NCBI GenBank assembly: GCA_009908885.1
Contig: JAAAOL010000274.1
Coordinates: 1 to 19,889 of the forward strand
DNA: 19,889 nucleotides
Origin: Bacteroidota bacterium
GTDB taxonomy: Bacteria > Bacteroidota > Rhodothermia > Rhodothermales > JAAAOL01
Direction of reading: 5' to 3'
Every line of letters begins with the position of its first letter. The stretch's first letter is position 1. A program made the translations under genes and the position numbers. Positions 7,588 through 14,824 of this stretch are shown here, one piece after another. The notes under the pieces were generated by a model. The model was not told the origin of the DNA. It did no database searches and saw only the letters and a program-made list of their open reading frames with translations.

Positions 7588-7902
7588 ATGGACAAGTCGA
7601 TCCGCGTTCGCATTCTGGGCCGCGACTACCCGCTCCGGGTGCGCGACGGCGACGAGACGCTGACCCGCGACATCGCCGCCTACGTCAACGACAAGATGGT
7701 GGCCTTCCGCGAGGCCCACCCCGAGGAGTCCGACCTGACGACGGCGGTGATCACGGCGCTCGCCATCGCCGAGGAGCTGTACGCCACGTGGGAGGACGAA
7801 GACCAGGCTCAGGCCGCCCTCGCCGAGCAGCTCGATGCCCTGAGCGATACGCTCGATGCGGCCCTGAGCGACGCCCCCTCGCCCGAGACGACCGCGCCAT
7901 AA
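7588..7902 (+). CDS. zapA: Cell division protein ZapA
   Basis: ZapA binds FtsZ and cross-links its filaments at the division ring. The 104-residue protein starts MDKSIRVRILGRDYPLRVRD, the typical beta-strand opening (V-x-I-x-G-x-x-Y-x-L). It continues with LTRDIAAYVNDKMVAFREAH and a long helix through LTTAVITALAIAEELYATWE that would form the coiled-coil tetramer. The tail is Ala/Asp-rich. The ATG at 7588 is chosen over an in-frame ATG at 7570, which adds a non-family MLRLPV. In many bacteria zapA is followed by 6S RNA, and here a structured RNA follows; rny comes next. Confidence 0.9.
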   Translation: MDKSIRVRILGRDYPLRVRDGDETLTRDIAAYVNDKMVAFREAHPEESDLTTAVITALAIAEELYATWEDEDQAQAALAEQLDALSDTLDAALSDAPSPETTAP

Positions 7903-7921
7903 CCCTCTGCAGCGAGGCGGC

Positions 7922-7951
7922 TTGACTTAAGCGTGCGCCGCATCGTAAATA
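7922..7951 (+). promoter_or_regulatory. Candidate promoter of the zapA-rny ncRNA
   Basis: TTGACT (7922-7927) and TAAATA (7946-7951) are 18 bp apart, directly after zapA. A transcript would start near 7958 and run through the structured region to the terminator at 8243-8281. It is the best -35/-10 pair in the spacer. The proposed RNA fold begins about 60 nt later, so either a leader is processed off or another promoter is used. Confidence 0.5.
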
Positions 7952-8018
7952 ACGGGCAGTCGGAACAGCCTCGCCGTCGCCCTGTGTAAAGAGGCGCCTT
8001 GACGGAACGGCCCCCACC

Positions 8019-8220
8019 GATCCGTGGCGGACACGGCAAATAAGAACCTTTACACTTATAATAAAGGGAGCCTACCTTCGGATTCGGACACCAGGCCTCA
8101 CTCTCGGTCCTGCCGGGAGCTTTCGGCGCACGCCGGAAGACAACAGTGGAAGGTGGAAGAATCAGAGCGGCACCCACCGTGTGAAGAAGAAGGGTTCTTT
8201 TAGACCCGCCGCCACGGATC
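8019..8220 (+). ncRNA. Structured non-coding RNA, possibly 6S RNA
   Basis: This gene-free region folds as one long rod. GATCCGTGGCGG (8019-8030) pairs exactly with CCGCCACGGATC (8209-8220). Inside come AAGAACC/GGTTCTT (8042-8048/8193-8199), then CTACCTTC/GAAGGTGG (8072-8079/8149-8156). Two apical hairpins follow (8101-8119 and 8120-8139). The large internal loop between the second and third stems, with a small hairpin on each strand, resembles the 6S central bubble. CTCTCGGTCC...CCGGGAG resembles the CUCGGUCC...CCGAG apical hairpin of E. coli 6S. Position after zapA supports ssrS. 6S mimics an open promoter and holds RNA polymerase. Homology has not been tested; the ends are approximate. Confidence 0.55.
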
Positions 8221-8242
8221 CGTGAGGGTCCTTTCGTACTAG

Positions 8243-8281
8243 CGCCCCGGTAGGCCCGCTTCTGCCGGGGCGTTGCTGTTT
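8243..8281 (+). terminator. Intrinsic terminator after the ncRNA
   Basis: CGCCCCGGTAG (8243-8253) pairs with CTGCCGGGGCG (8262-8272) through 11 bp with one T-G pair and an 8-nt loop. TTGCTGTTT follows. It separates the ncRNA transcript from rny, whose ATG is 47 nt further on. Confidence 0.75.
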
Positions 8282-8327
8282 GGTACCGGGACGGTGCCCT
8301 ACCCACCGAACTAGACCTCGAACGACC

Positions 8328-10022
8328 ATGCTATCGACGATTGGTGTCTATGCGGTCGTCGCCGTGGTTGCGCTCCTCGTGGGCGTTCTCATCGATAGAT
8401 TCTTCCTGACCCGGATTGGCACCAGCACACTCTCGCAGGCCGAAGCGCGTGCAGAGCAGATCATCGCCGATGCCGAGCAGGAAGCCGCGGCCTTCCGCCA
8501 GGAACACGTGGAGTCAGTCAAAACGGAGCTGCAACGCCAGCGCGAGGCCTTCGACGACAAACGCGAGGCGGCCCAGCGCGACCTCCAGCGCCACCAGCAG
8601 AAGCTGGAGCAGCGCCAGAAGAAGCTCAACCGCCGCACCCAGCAGATCAACAAGCGCGAGAAGGCCCTCCACAAGGCGACCGACGCCGTGGAGTCGCTCC
8701 GCACTGAGGCCACGCAGCAGCAGCAGCACGCCCGGCAGACGCTGCAGCGCGCCCAGGCCCTGGTCGGCGGCGCGACGGAGCGCGAGGCGACGCTGGACGA
8801 GCGCGAGAAGGACCTGGAGGCCCGCCACAAGGCACTGGCAGCGAAGGAGGAAAAGGTGGAGCGCATGGTGGGCGAGCAGCTGCGCAAGCTGGAGCAGGTC
8901 TCCGGCCTCACGCAGCGCGAGGCCCGCGAGGCACTCATGGAGCAGCTCGTGGACGAAGCCAAGCTCGAAGCGGCATCGCACATCAAAGAGATCCGCGACG
9001 AAGCCAAGCTGAACGCCAACCGCGAGGCGCGCCGCATCATCCTGACGGCCATCCAGCGCACCGCCGCCAGCCACGCCATCGAGAACACCGTCTCGGTGGT
9101 CAACATCCAGTCCGACGAGATGAAGGGCCGCATCATCGGGCGCGAGGGGCGCAACATCCGCGCGTTCGAGGCCGCCACCGGCATCGAGGTGATCGTGGAC
9201 GACACGCCCGAGGCCGTCATCCTGTCCGGCTTCGACCCGGTGCGCCGCGAGATCGCTCGCATCGCCCTCACGCGGCTCATCCAGGACGGCCGCATCCACC
9301 CGGGCCGCATCGAAGAGGTCGTGGAGAAGGCCCGCGAAGACATGGAAGAAGAACTCATCGAGACGGGCGAGCGGACGGTCATCGACCTCAACCTGCACGG
9401 CCTGCACCCCGAGCTGATCCGCCTCGTCGGCCGGATGAAGTACCGCACCAGCTACGGCCAGAACCTGCTCTCGCACTCCACCGAGACGGCCCGCATCTGC
9501 TCGCTCATGGCCGCCGAACTCGACCTCGACCCAACGCGGGCGCGGCGGGCGGGGCTGCTGCACGACATCGGCAAGGTGGTGGAGGAAGAGATCGAGCAGC
9601 CCCACGCCATCGTCGGCATGGAGCTGTGCAAGAAGCACAAGGAGCACCCCGACGTGTGCAACGCCGTGGGGGCGCACCATGACGAGATCGAGATGACGGC
9701 ACTCATCTCGCCCATCGTGCAGGCTGCCGACGCCATCAGCGGCGCGCGTCCCGGCGCCCGGCGCGAGGCGCTGGAGGCCTACATCAAGCGGCTGGAGAAA
9801 CTGGAGACGCTCGCTGCCGCCTTCGACGGCGTCGAGCGCGTCTACGCCATCCAGGCGGGCCGCGAGATCCGCGTCATGGTCAACCACACGCACGTCTCCG
9901 ACGCCCGCGCCGAGCAGCTGGCCGTGGACATCTCGAAGAAGATCCAGGACGAGATGCAGTATCCCGGCCAGATCAAGGTGACGGTGATCCGCGAGGTGCG
10001 CTCCATCTCGTACGCGAAGTAG
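8328..10022 (+). CDS. rny: Ribonuclease Y
   Basis: A membrane-anchored endoribonuclease that starts mRNA decay in bacteria lacking RNase E. It has 564 residues. The N-terminal membrane helix spans about residues 4-24 (VYAVVAVVALLVGVLI), followed by a long charged coiled coil to about 230. The KH domain has the GRIIGREGRNIR motif near 266-277. The HD domain has the signature LLHDIGK with His412-Asp413, and the conserved C-terminal tail ends RSISYAK. The ATG at 8328 places the membrane helix at the N-terminus; the frame upstream to 8280 overlaps the terminator. The next genes are convergent on the minus strand 2 bp away. Confidence 0.96.
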   Translation: MLSTIGVYAVVAVVALLVGVLIDRFFLTRIGTSTLSQAEARAEQIIADAEQEAAAFRQEHVESVKTELQRQREAFDDKREAAQRDLQRHQQKLEQRQKKLNRRTQQINKREKALHKATDAVESLRTEATQQQQHARQTLQRAQALVGGATEREATLDEREKDLEARHKALAAKEEKVERMVGEQLRKLEQVSGLTQREAREALMEQLVDEAKLEAASHIKEIRDEAKLNANREARRIILTAIQRTAASHAIENTVSVVNIQSDEMKGRIIGREGRNIRAFEAATGIEVIVDDTPEAVILSGFDPVRREIARIALTRLIQDGRIHPGRIEEVVEKAREDMEEELIETGERTVIDLNLHGLHPELIRLVGRMKYRTSYGQNLLSHSTETARICSLMAAELDLDPTRARRAGLLHDIGKVVEEEIEQPHAIVGMELCKKHKEHPDVCNAVGAHHDEIEMTALISPIVQAADAISGARPGARREALEAYIKRLEKLETLAAAFDGVERVYAIQAGREIRVMVNHTHVSDARAEQLAVDISKKIQDEMQYPGQIKVTVIREVRSISYAK

Positions 10023-10024
10023 GG

Positions 10025-10498
10025 CTACTGCTCCCCGACCTGGCGTAGCACGTCCTCAATCAATGCCTCGGAAATGTAGAGGTCGGACCTGCGCAATCGG
10101 TCCATGAACGGGGCGAGGCGGTCGACCACTCCTTTCTCTTTGGCGCGCACCAGAAGACCGAGGCTGCCAACGACCGTAATGTTGCGCTGCTGCGCGGCGT
10201 TTCGTGCCCTGCTGTCGTCCACGAGCAGCACGTCAGCCTGCACCTGTTCGCAGAGTGCCATCGCAGCGATCTCCCCGCGTCCCAGCCCGCTTTCCTTTCG
10301 AGAATGGGGTGCGCGCACCGGCGTTATCTTGTCCTCTACGTAGAGTCGTAACCGTAGCGCCTGGGGCTTGCCCCTCACAGACACCTCTTCGGCCACGGCA
10401 AGCGGCACGCGGACTCGGCTGGAGAGTGCGTCCAACACGAACAGCGCGTCACAGGTCGCAAGGGCGATAAGCGCTGAGCTGTCGGCAACGATGACCAC
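10025..10498 (-). CDS. PIN-domain protein, DUF3368 type (toxin-like nuclease)
   Basis: A 157-residue protein of the PIN fold, which uses Mg2+ and acidic residues to cut RNA. Candidate catalytic residues are Asp6 (VADSSAL), Glu37/38 (AEEV), Glu76 (GRGEIAAMAL) and Asp94-Asp95 (LLVDDSRARN). The start is GTG, sharing one base with the TAG stop of the upstream UPF0175 gene, so the pair is translationally coupled. DUF3368 next to UPF0175 is a common toxin-antitoxin-like arrangement; toxicity is inferred. It ends 2 bp from the convergent rny stop. Length and residues look intact. Confidence 0.85.
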   Translation of the reverse strand: MVIVADSSALIALATCDALFVLDALSSRVRVPLAVAEEVSVRGKPQALRLRLYVEDKITPVRAPHSRKESGLGRGEIAAMALCEQVQADVLLVDDSRARNAAQQRNITVVGSLGLLVRAKEKGVVDRLAPFMDRLRRSDLYISEALIEDVLRQVGEQ

Positions 10499-10755
10499 TA
10501 TTCCTCGGCCTCACGGAGGCGTTGCAGGTCGCCGCGAACGTCGTCCGCATCATAGCGAATGGCGGAGATATTGTGTTCCTTACACGCCTTCAGGAACGCG
10601 TACCGGTCGACCTCGGCTAGGTCACAGGCAGCGCCCATCGAGAGCTGACCCGCCTGGTACAGGACGAGTGCAGTGTACAGCTTCAGACGCCGCGCGGCTG
10701 CGTCCGCCTCCATCGGAGGGAAGTATTCATCCGGAAGTTCGAGCGTGACGTGCAT
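10498..10755 (-). CDS. UPF0175 family protein (probable antitoxin of the PIN protein)
   Basis: An 85-residue protein. It starts MHVTLELPDEYFPP, a short beta strand typical of the family, followed by helices and an HTH-like segment GQLSMGAACDLAEVDRYAFL and KEHNISAIRYDADDVRGDL. UPF0175 proteins usually precede a DUF3368 PIN gene and are thought to neutralise it and repress the operon. An in-frame ATG at 10773 adds MVPDAP and cannot be excluded; neither start has a Shine-Dalgarno sequence. The stop overlaps the PIN GTG start. The upstream region has small inverted repeats (CTCCG/CGGAG at 10812-10824) that might serve as an operator. Confidence 0.8.
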   Translation of the reverse strand: MHVTLELPDEYFPPMEADAAARRLKLYTALVLYQAGQLSMGAACDLAEVDRYAFLKACKEHNISAIRYDADDVRGDLQRLREAEE

Positions 10756-11013
10756 TGGAGCGTCAGGAACCATGGAGGTGAAGTCCTTTTATTGGACGCT
10801 CTGTGGGTCGCTCCGTTTCGGAGACGCTCTGCCGGATGGTGCGGAGATGCTGACTCCATCTGCGAACCACACCGGGGACCACCTCATTCTTTAGGGTCGT
10901 GTGAATCCGGGCGGGCGGAGGTGCGGGGGGCGCCCCGGGAGGAACCTGCACTCGTCACGAACCTTCAACATTTCCCCCACTCACCCTCCTGTGTTCAAAC
11001 CGGTTAGGGGCGT

Positions 11014-13455
11014 ATGCTCGGCACGATTGGAGAACTGCTGATTCTGATTGCGTTCGTCGCCAGCGGGCTGGCGGGGGTGGCCTTCTTCCGGGCGGCGCAG
11101 GAGACCGACGCGCCCGTCGACTGGACGCGCCTCGGGCGGACGGCGTGGACCGTCGGGACGGGCGCCATCGTGGCGACCTTCGCCATCCTGGTCTATCTCT
11201 TCGCCACCCATCAGTTTCAGTACGCCTACGTCTATCAGAACTCGTCGCTGGGCCTGCCCGCGAAGTATTTGATTTCGTCAGCCTGGGCGGGGCAGGAAGG
11301 GTCGTTTCTGCTGTGGATCATGTTTACGGGCATCGTCGGCCTGTCGCTCATCAAGTGGGCCGCCCGCTCGTACGAGGCGCCGGTGATGACGGTCATCGCC
11401 TTCTGTCAGGTCTTCCTCATCTCGATGGTCGTCGGCCTCCAGCTCGGGCCCGTCGCCATCGGCTCGTCGCCCTTCTCGACGCTCATCGAGCAGTTTCCGG
11501 ACGCCCCGGTCTTCCAGTCGAATCCGAACTTCGTCCCGGCGGACGGCACGGGCCTGAACGACCTCCTGCAGAACCCGTGGATGGTCATCCACCCGCCGAC
11601 GCTCTTCGTGGGCTTCACGCTGATGATCGTCCCCTTCGCGTTCGCGGTGACGGCCCTGTGGAAGAAGCGCTACACCGCCTGGGTGCGCCCGGCGCTGCCG
11701 TGGACGCTGCTGGGCGTGGGCGTCCTCGGCATCGGCATCGCGATGGGCGGCTACTGGGCCTACGTGACGCTGTCGTTCGGCGGCTACTGGGCCTGGGATC
11801 CGGTCGAGAACTCGTCGCTCGTGCCGTGGCTCGTCGGCGTGGCGGGCGTGCACGCGATGCTCATCCAGAAGAAGAGCGGCCTCGGCCACAAGACAGCGCT
11901 CTTCCTGAGCATCCTGGCCTTCATGCTCGTCATCTACTCCACCTTCCTCACCCGCAGCGGCATCCTGGGTGACATCTCCGTCCACTCGTTCGTGGACCTC
12001 GGCCTCAACAACCAGCTGCTGGTCTGGATCCTGGCGATGGGCGTGGTCGGCTTCGGCCTCTTCGCCCTCCGCTACCCCGACCTGCCGACGCCCGACCGCG
12101 AGCCGCATTACCTCTCGCGCGAGTTCATGATCTTCTCCGGCGCGGTGCTGCTGTGCGCCATCGCCGCCGTGGTCATCCTGGGCACCAGCGCGCCCATCTT
12201 CGGCCGCATCTTCCGCGACAACCCGGCCAGCGTGCCCATCGAGTTCTACAACAAGTGGACGCTGCCGCTGTCCGTCGGCCTCGTCTTCCTGGCCGGGCTG
12301 GGGCAGCTCTTCTGGTGGAATAAGATGAGCGTGGAGAACGTAAACCGCGTGCTCCTCAAGCCGATGGCGCTGTCCGTGGCTGCCACGCTGGCGGTGCTCA
12401 TCTTCACGCCGTTCGTCGAGCAGACGGTCAACGTGGAGGCGATGCAGCAGGCCGCGCAGCCGGTGGCCGAGGCCGGGATCGGCAGCTTTTGGACGATGTA
12501 CGGGCAGGGCCTCCTGATGCTGCTCCTGCTCTTCGCGGGCTTCTTCGCCCTCTTCGGCAACGGCATGGTGCTCTGGCGCGTGGGGCGCGGCAACCTGCGG
12601 ATGGCCGGGGGGGCGCTGGCCCACGTCGGCCTCGCCCTCACGATCCTGGGCATCATCACGTCGGGCGGCTTCAGCAACCCGCTCACGCCGCAGACCATCG
12701 ACCGGCCCAACTTCGTGGCACAGCGCGGCGTCCCGACGACCATCGAGGGCTACACGGTAACCTACGCGGGCACCGAGGAGACGGAACGGGGCCGCCCGCG
12801 CTACATCATCAACGTGGAGGACCCAAAGGGCCGCACCTTCACCGCCAAGCCGGTGGTCTACAAGAGCAACAAGGACCAGTGGATTCAGCACCCGGACGTG
12901 AAGATGTACGCCGAGAAGGACATCTACGTGGCCGTCTCGCCGGACGTCATGTTCGAGGAGCAGGGGCAGGTAAAGAACGACGAGATCGCACTCAAGAAGG
13001 GCGAAGCGACGCTCCTGGGCGACGACGAATACCAGCTCTTCTTCAAGGACTTCGACGCGACGCCCGAGGCCATGCTGACCGACACGACGACGGTGATCCC
13101 CGTAGGCGCGACGCTGGAGGTAACGCACCTGGCCACCAACGAGACGCGCACGATGACGCCGCGCTACATCCTGAACCGCACCAGCAACCAGGTCCGCTTC
13201 GAGCCGGCGACGGAGGAGGACTGGGGCCTCACGCTCACCTTCCGCCGCATGAACGTGGACAGCGGCGAGGTCATCCTGGGCGTGGACGGCGTGCAGGTGA
13301 TGCCGGAGGACTGGGTCATCGTGCAGGCGTACGAGAAGCCGTTCATCAACCTGCTCTGGGTCGGCATCATCCTGCTGACGGGCGGCTTCGGCCTCGCCTT
13401 TGCCCGGCGCGTGCGGGACGTGCAGATCAGCGAGCGGCGCGGCACGCTGTCGTGA
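11014..13455 (+). CDS. ccmF: Cytochrome c heme lyase subunit CcmF
   Basis: A large integral membrane protein of system I cytochrome c maturation that attaches heme to apocytochrome c outside the membrane. It has 813 residues. Many transmembrane helices fill residues 1-540, with a periplasmic domain at about 560-775 and a last helix at about 780-800. Hallmarks are WAGQEGSFLLW (near 90), HPPTLFVGF (near 195) and the WWD heme-handling motif GGYWAWDPVENSSLVPWL (about 250-268). The rest of the ccm set is not in the window. The gene stands alone after a 240-bp spacer with no clear promoter. Its TGA stop forms the first bases of a heptad array, and a hairpin terminator follows about 105 bp later. 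Confidence 0.95.
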   Translation: MLGTIGELLILIAFVASGLAGVAFFRAAQETDAPVDWTRLGRTAWTVGTGAIVATFAILVYLFATHQFQYAYVYQNSSLGLPAKYLISSAWAGQEGSFLLWIMFTGIVGLSLIKWAARSYEAPVMTVIAFCQVFLISMVVGLQLGPVAIGSSPFSTLIEQFPDAPVFQSNPNFVPADGTGLNDLLQNPWMVIHPPTLFVGFTLMIVPFAFAVTALWKKRYTAWVRPALPWTLLGVGVLGIGIAMGGYWAYVTLSFGGYWAWDPVENSSLVPWLVGVAGVHAMLIQKKSGLGHKTALFLSILAFMLVIYSTFLTRSGILGDISVHSFVDLGLNNQLLVWILAMGVVGFGLFALRYPDLPTPDREPHYLSREFMIFSGAVLLCAIAAVVILGTSAPIFGRIFRDNPASVPIEFYNKWTLPLSVGLVFLAGLGQLFWWNKMSVENVNRVLLKPMALSVAATLAVLIFTPFVEQTVNVEAMQQAAQPVAEAGIGSFWTMYGQGLLMLLLLFAGFFALFGNGMVLWRVGRGNLRMAGGALAHVGLALTILGIITSGGFSNPLTPQTIDRPNFVAQRGVPTTIEGYTVTYAGTEETERGRPRYIINVEDPKGRTFTAKPVVYKSNKDQWIQHPDVKMYAEKDIYVAVSPDVMFEEQGQVKNDEIALKKGEATLLGDDEYQLFFKDFDATPEAMLTDTTTVIPVGATLEVTHLATNETRTMTPRYILNRTSNQVRFEPATEEDWGLTLTFRRMNVDSGEVILGVDGVQVMPEDWVIVQAYEKPFINLLWVGIILLTGGFGLAFARRVRDVQISERRGTLS

Positions 13456-13480
13456 TGCGTGGTGCGTAGTGCGTGAGGCT
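13453..13480 (+). repeat. 7-bp-period array directly on the ccmF stop (array E)
   Basis: Three close units, TGATGCG, TGGTGCG and TAGTGCG, plus a weaker fourth (TGAGGCT). The first unit contains the TGA stop of ccmF. A hairpin GCCGGG/CCCGGC (13481-13486/13493-13498) follows with a 6-nt loop but no T-run. The sequence differs from arrays A and B but the period is the same. Confidence 0.7.
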
Positions 13481-13558
13481 GCCGGGACACACCCCGGCGT
13501 GGCGGCTTCATGCCGTTCGCGCTGCGCACGACGAGCGGGACAACGAACCCCATCCACC

Positions 13559-13591
13559 GCCCGGCCTTCCCCCGAGGGTCGGGCATTGTTT
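13559..13591 (+). terminator. Likely intrinsic terminator of ccmF
   Basis: GCCCG (13559-13563) pairs with CGGGC (13580-13584). CCTTC/GAGGG pairing inside the stem includes a T-G pair, and ATTGTTT follows. The 13456-13850 spacer otherwise holds no credible gene, only repeats and hairpins. A second hairpin GGGCAA/TTGCCC lies at 13604-13622. Confidence 0.55.
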
Positions 13592-13627
13592 ATCCCAGGC
13601 ACTGGGCAAACCGATGTTGCCCTGCGG

Positions 13628-13662
13628 CGGTCTGCCGTCTGCGGTCCGCCGTCCGTGGTCTT
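13628..13662 (+). repeat. 7-bp-period array in the ccmF-arsR spacer (array I)
   Basis: Five 7-bp units of form NSGTCYK stand in phase, including CGGTCTG, CCGTCTG and CCGTCCG. A perfect hairpin CCGTGG/CCACGG (13653-13658/13666-13671) overlaps the end. The unit sequence is unlike array E less than 150 bp upstream. No coding frame of substance crosses it. Confidence 0.7.
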
Positions 13663-13713
13663 CTTCCACGGCGAGCGGTAGGGCTGGGGGTATTTGTCGC
13701 GCGCCCCGGCGTT

Positions 13714-13740
13714 GCCCCACCGTCCCGCGCCCGGTGGGGC
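13714..13740. other. Perfect 9-bp hairpin upstream of the ArsR-family gene
   Basis: GCCCCACCG (13714-13722) and CGGTGGGGC (13732-13740) form a perfect 9-bp stem with a 9-nt loop. No T-run follows directly; the nearest is at 13760-13766. It could be a structure in a leader RNA or part of the repeat-rich spacer. No function is assigned. Confidence 0.45.
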
Positions 13741-13850
13741 AGAAATCGCGTACCCGTCATTTTTTTCGAGGCCCGCACCCTTACTTCTGAAAACTCTAAC
13801 GTTATCAACTGGTGAAGCGAGACATGATCCCCTAATCCCGGACCCTTGCT

Positions 13851-14309
13851 ATGAAGGACGCACTGTTCGTTGCCCAGCCCATTTCCGTGAACGACGGTAC
13901 GTCGAACGTCGACGTCGACGAGGTGCAGGTCGTCGCCCGACCCGCGCCCGACGAAGGCGAACCCCTCTCGACGGCCCGGATGGACACCCTCCGCTCCGAC
14001 ATCAAGCATCAGGAATGGCTCGATGCGCTGATGCTGCTGATGCGCGCTGCCGGAAACGACACCCGGATGCGCATTCTCTATCTGCTCTGGCGTCAGGGCG
14101 AGGTGCGCGTCAACGACCTCGCGACCATCCTGGAGCTGACCACTCCCGCCATCTCGCAGCAACTCAAAAAGCTGCGCCAGTGCGAGATCGTCAAGACGCG
14201 GCGTGATGCGCAGACGATCTACTACCGCCTGAATACGGACCTGGACTTCGTGCAGTGCCTCGTGCGCTTCTTCGTCCAGGGCAACTACGCGGGGACCGCG
14301 GCGGCCTGA
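13851..14309 (+). CDS. ArsR-family winged-helix regulator without the metal motif
   Basis: A 152-residue transcription regulator. Residues about 60-140 are a winged helix-turn-helix: RMRILYLLWRQGEVRVNDLA, then recognition helix TTPAISQQLKKLRQCEIV, and wing KTRRDAQTIYYRL. The family's alpha-3 metal site (ELCVCDL type) reads GEVRVNDLA here, with no Cys, so classical As/Cd sensing is unlikely. A 45-residue acidic, probably disordered extension precedes the domain. The ATG at 13851 is the first good start. TAACGTTA, an 8-bp palindrome (13797-13804), and a weak TACTTCTG promoter-like box (13782-13789) lie upstream. Its end overlaps the convergent gene by 25 bp. The signal is unknown. Confidence 0.85.
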   Translation: MKDALFVAQPISVNDGTSNVDVDEVQVVARPAPDEGEPLSTARMDTLRSDIKHQEWLDALMLLMRAAGNDTRMRILYLLWRQGEVRVNDLATILELTTPAISQQLKKLRQCEIVKTRRDAQTIYYRLNTDLDFVQCLVRFFVQGNYAGTAAA

Positions 14310-14764
14310 CGGGACGCCGCTGGCGTGCGCTCCGGCGGACGAGCGGACTTCGACGCGCCTGCTGATGGTGCGTCGCTCGCCTCGCGCCTGCGCTGAGAGA
14401 GTTCTGCCCGCCAGGCCCGGTTGAGATAGGCATAGTCGCGCGCCTGCAGCGCCTCCGGTACGTCCTGGCGGCACAGGAAGCCCAGCCGCACCGGCGAGAG
14501 ACTGGCACGCGGCGCACTGCTCAGGTCGAACAGGGCGGACCGGCCCAGGCCCAGCCGAAAGTCGCCGTGCAACTGGCCCAGGACGCAGCACGTCCCGTCG
14601 CTCAGTTCGAGCGTCTCCGGGTCGAGGCGGGCATCCCAGCCGGGGTCGACCTCGTCCAGGTAGTTCGCGCCGCGCCGCACGCGCTCGCGGGCGGCCTCGG
14701 GCGTGATCTGACGGGCGAGGCGGTCGAGCCGCCACTGGCGGAAGCGGGTCCAGAGCGTCTGCAT
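14285..14764 (-). CDS. Conserved-looking hypothetical protein
   Basis: A 159-residue protein of unknown function. The core, residues about 20-110, contains GANYLDEVDPGWDARLDPET, LELSDGTCCVLGQLHGDF and LGFLCR. The D-x-x-x-P-G-W-x-x-x-x-D and C-x-L-G-Q pattern resembles small proteins seen in actinobacteria and phages, from memory and not checked. Residues 130-159 are Ala/Ser/Pro/Arg-rich and probably disordered; only this tail overlaps the convergent regulator gene. It lies 57 bp after comEA on the same strand and may share its transcript. No membrane segment or signal peptide is visible. Confidence 0.65.
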   Translation of the reverse strand: MQTLWTRFRQWRLDRLARQITPEAARERVRRGANYLDEVDPGWDARLDPETLELSDGTCCVLGQLHGDFRLGLGRSALFDLSSAPRASLSPVRLGFLCRQDVPEALQARDYAYLNRAWRAELSQRRREASDAPSAGASKSARPPERTPAASRQAAAVPA

Positions 14765-14824
14765 AGGGCACGGAAGATGGATACGGCGATGCGCTCTGTT
14801 AGACGCCGCTTCACCGTCGCGGTT

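Noticed and set aside
8348..9893. Long minus-strand open frames opposite rny
   Set aside because: They are antisense shadows of a high-GC coiled-coil gene, with low-complexity Arg/Ser or Leu/Val protein and no domain.
11278..13602. 774-codon minus-strand frame opposite ccmF
   Set aside because: It is His/Arg/Asp/Glu-rich with no recognisable fold; it is the mirror of ccmF codon bias.
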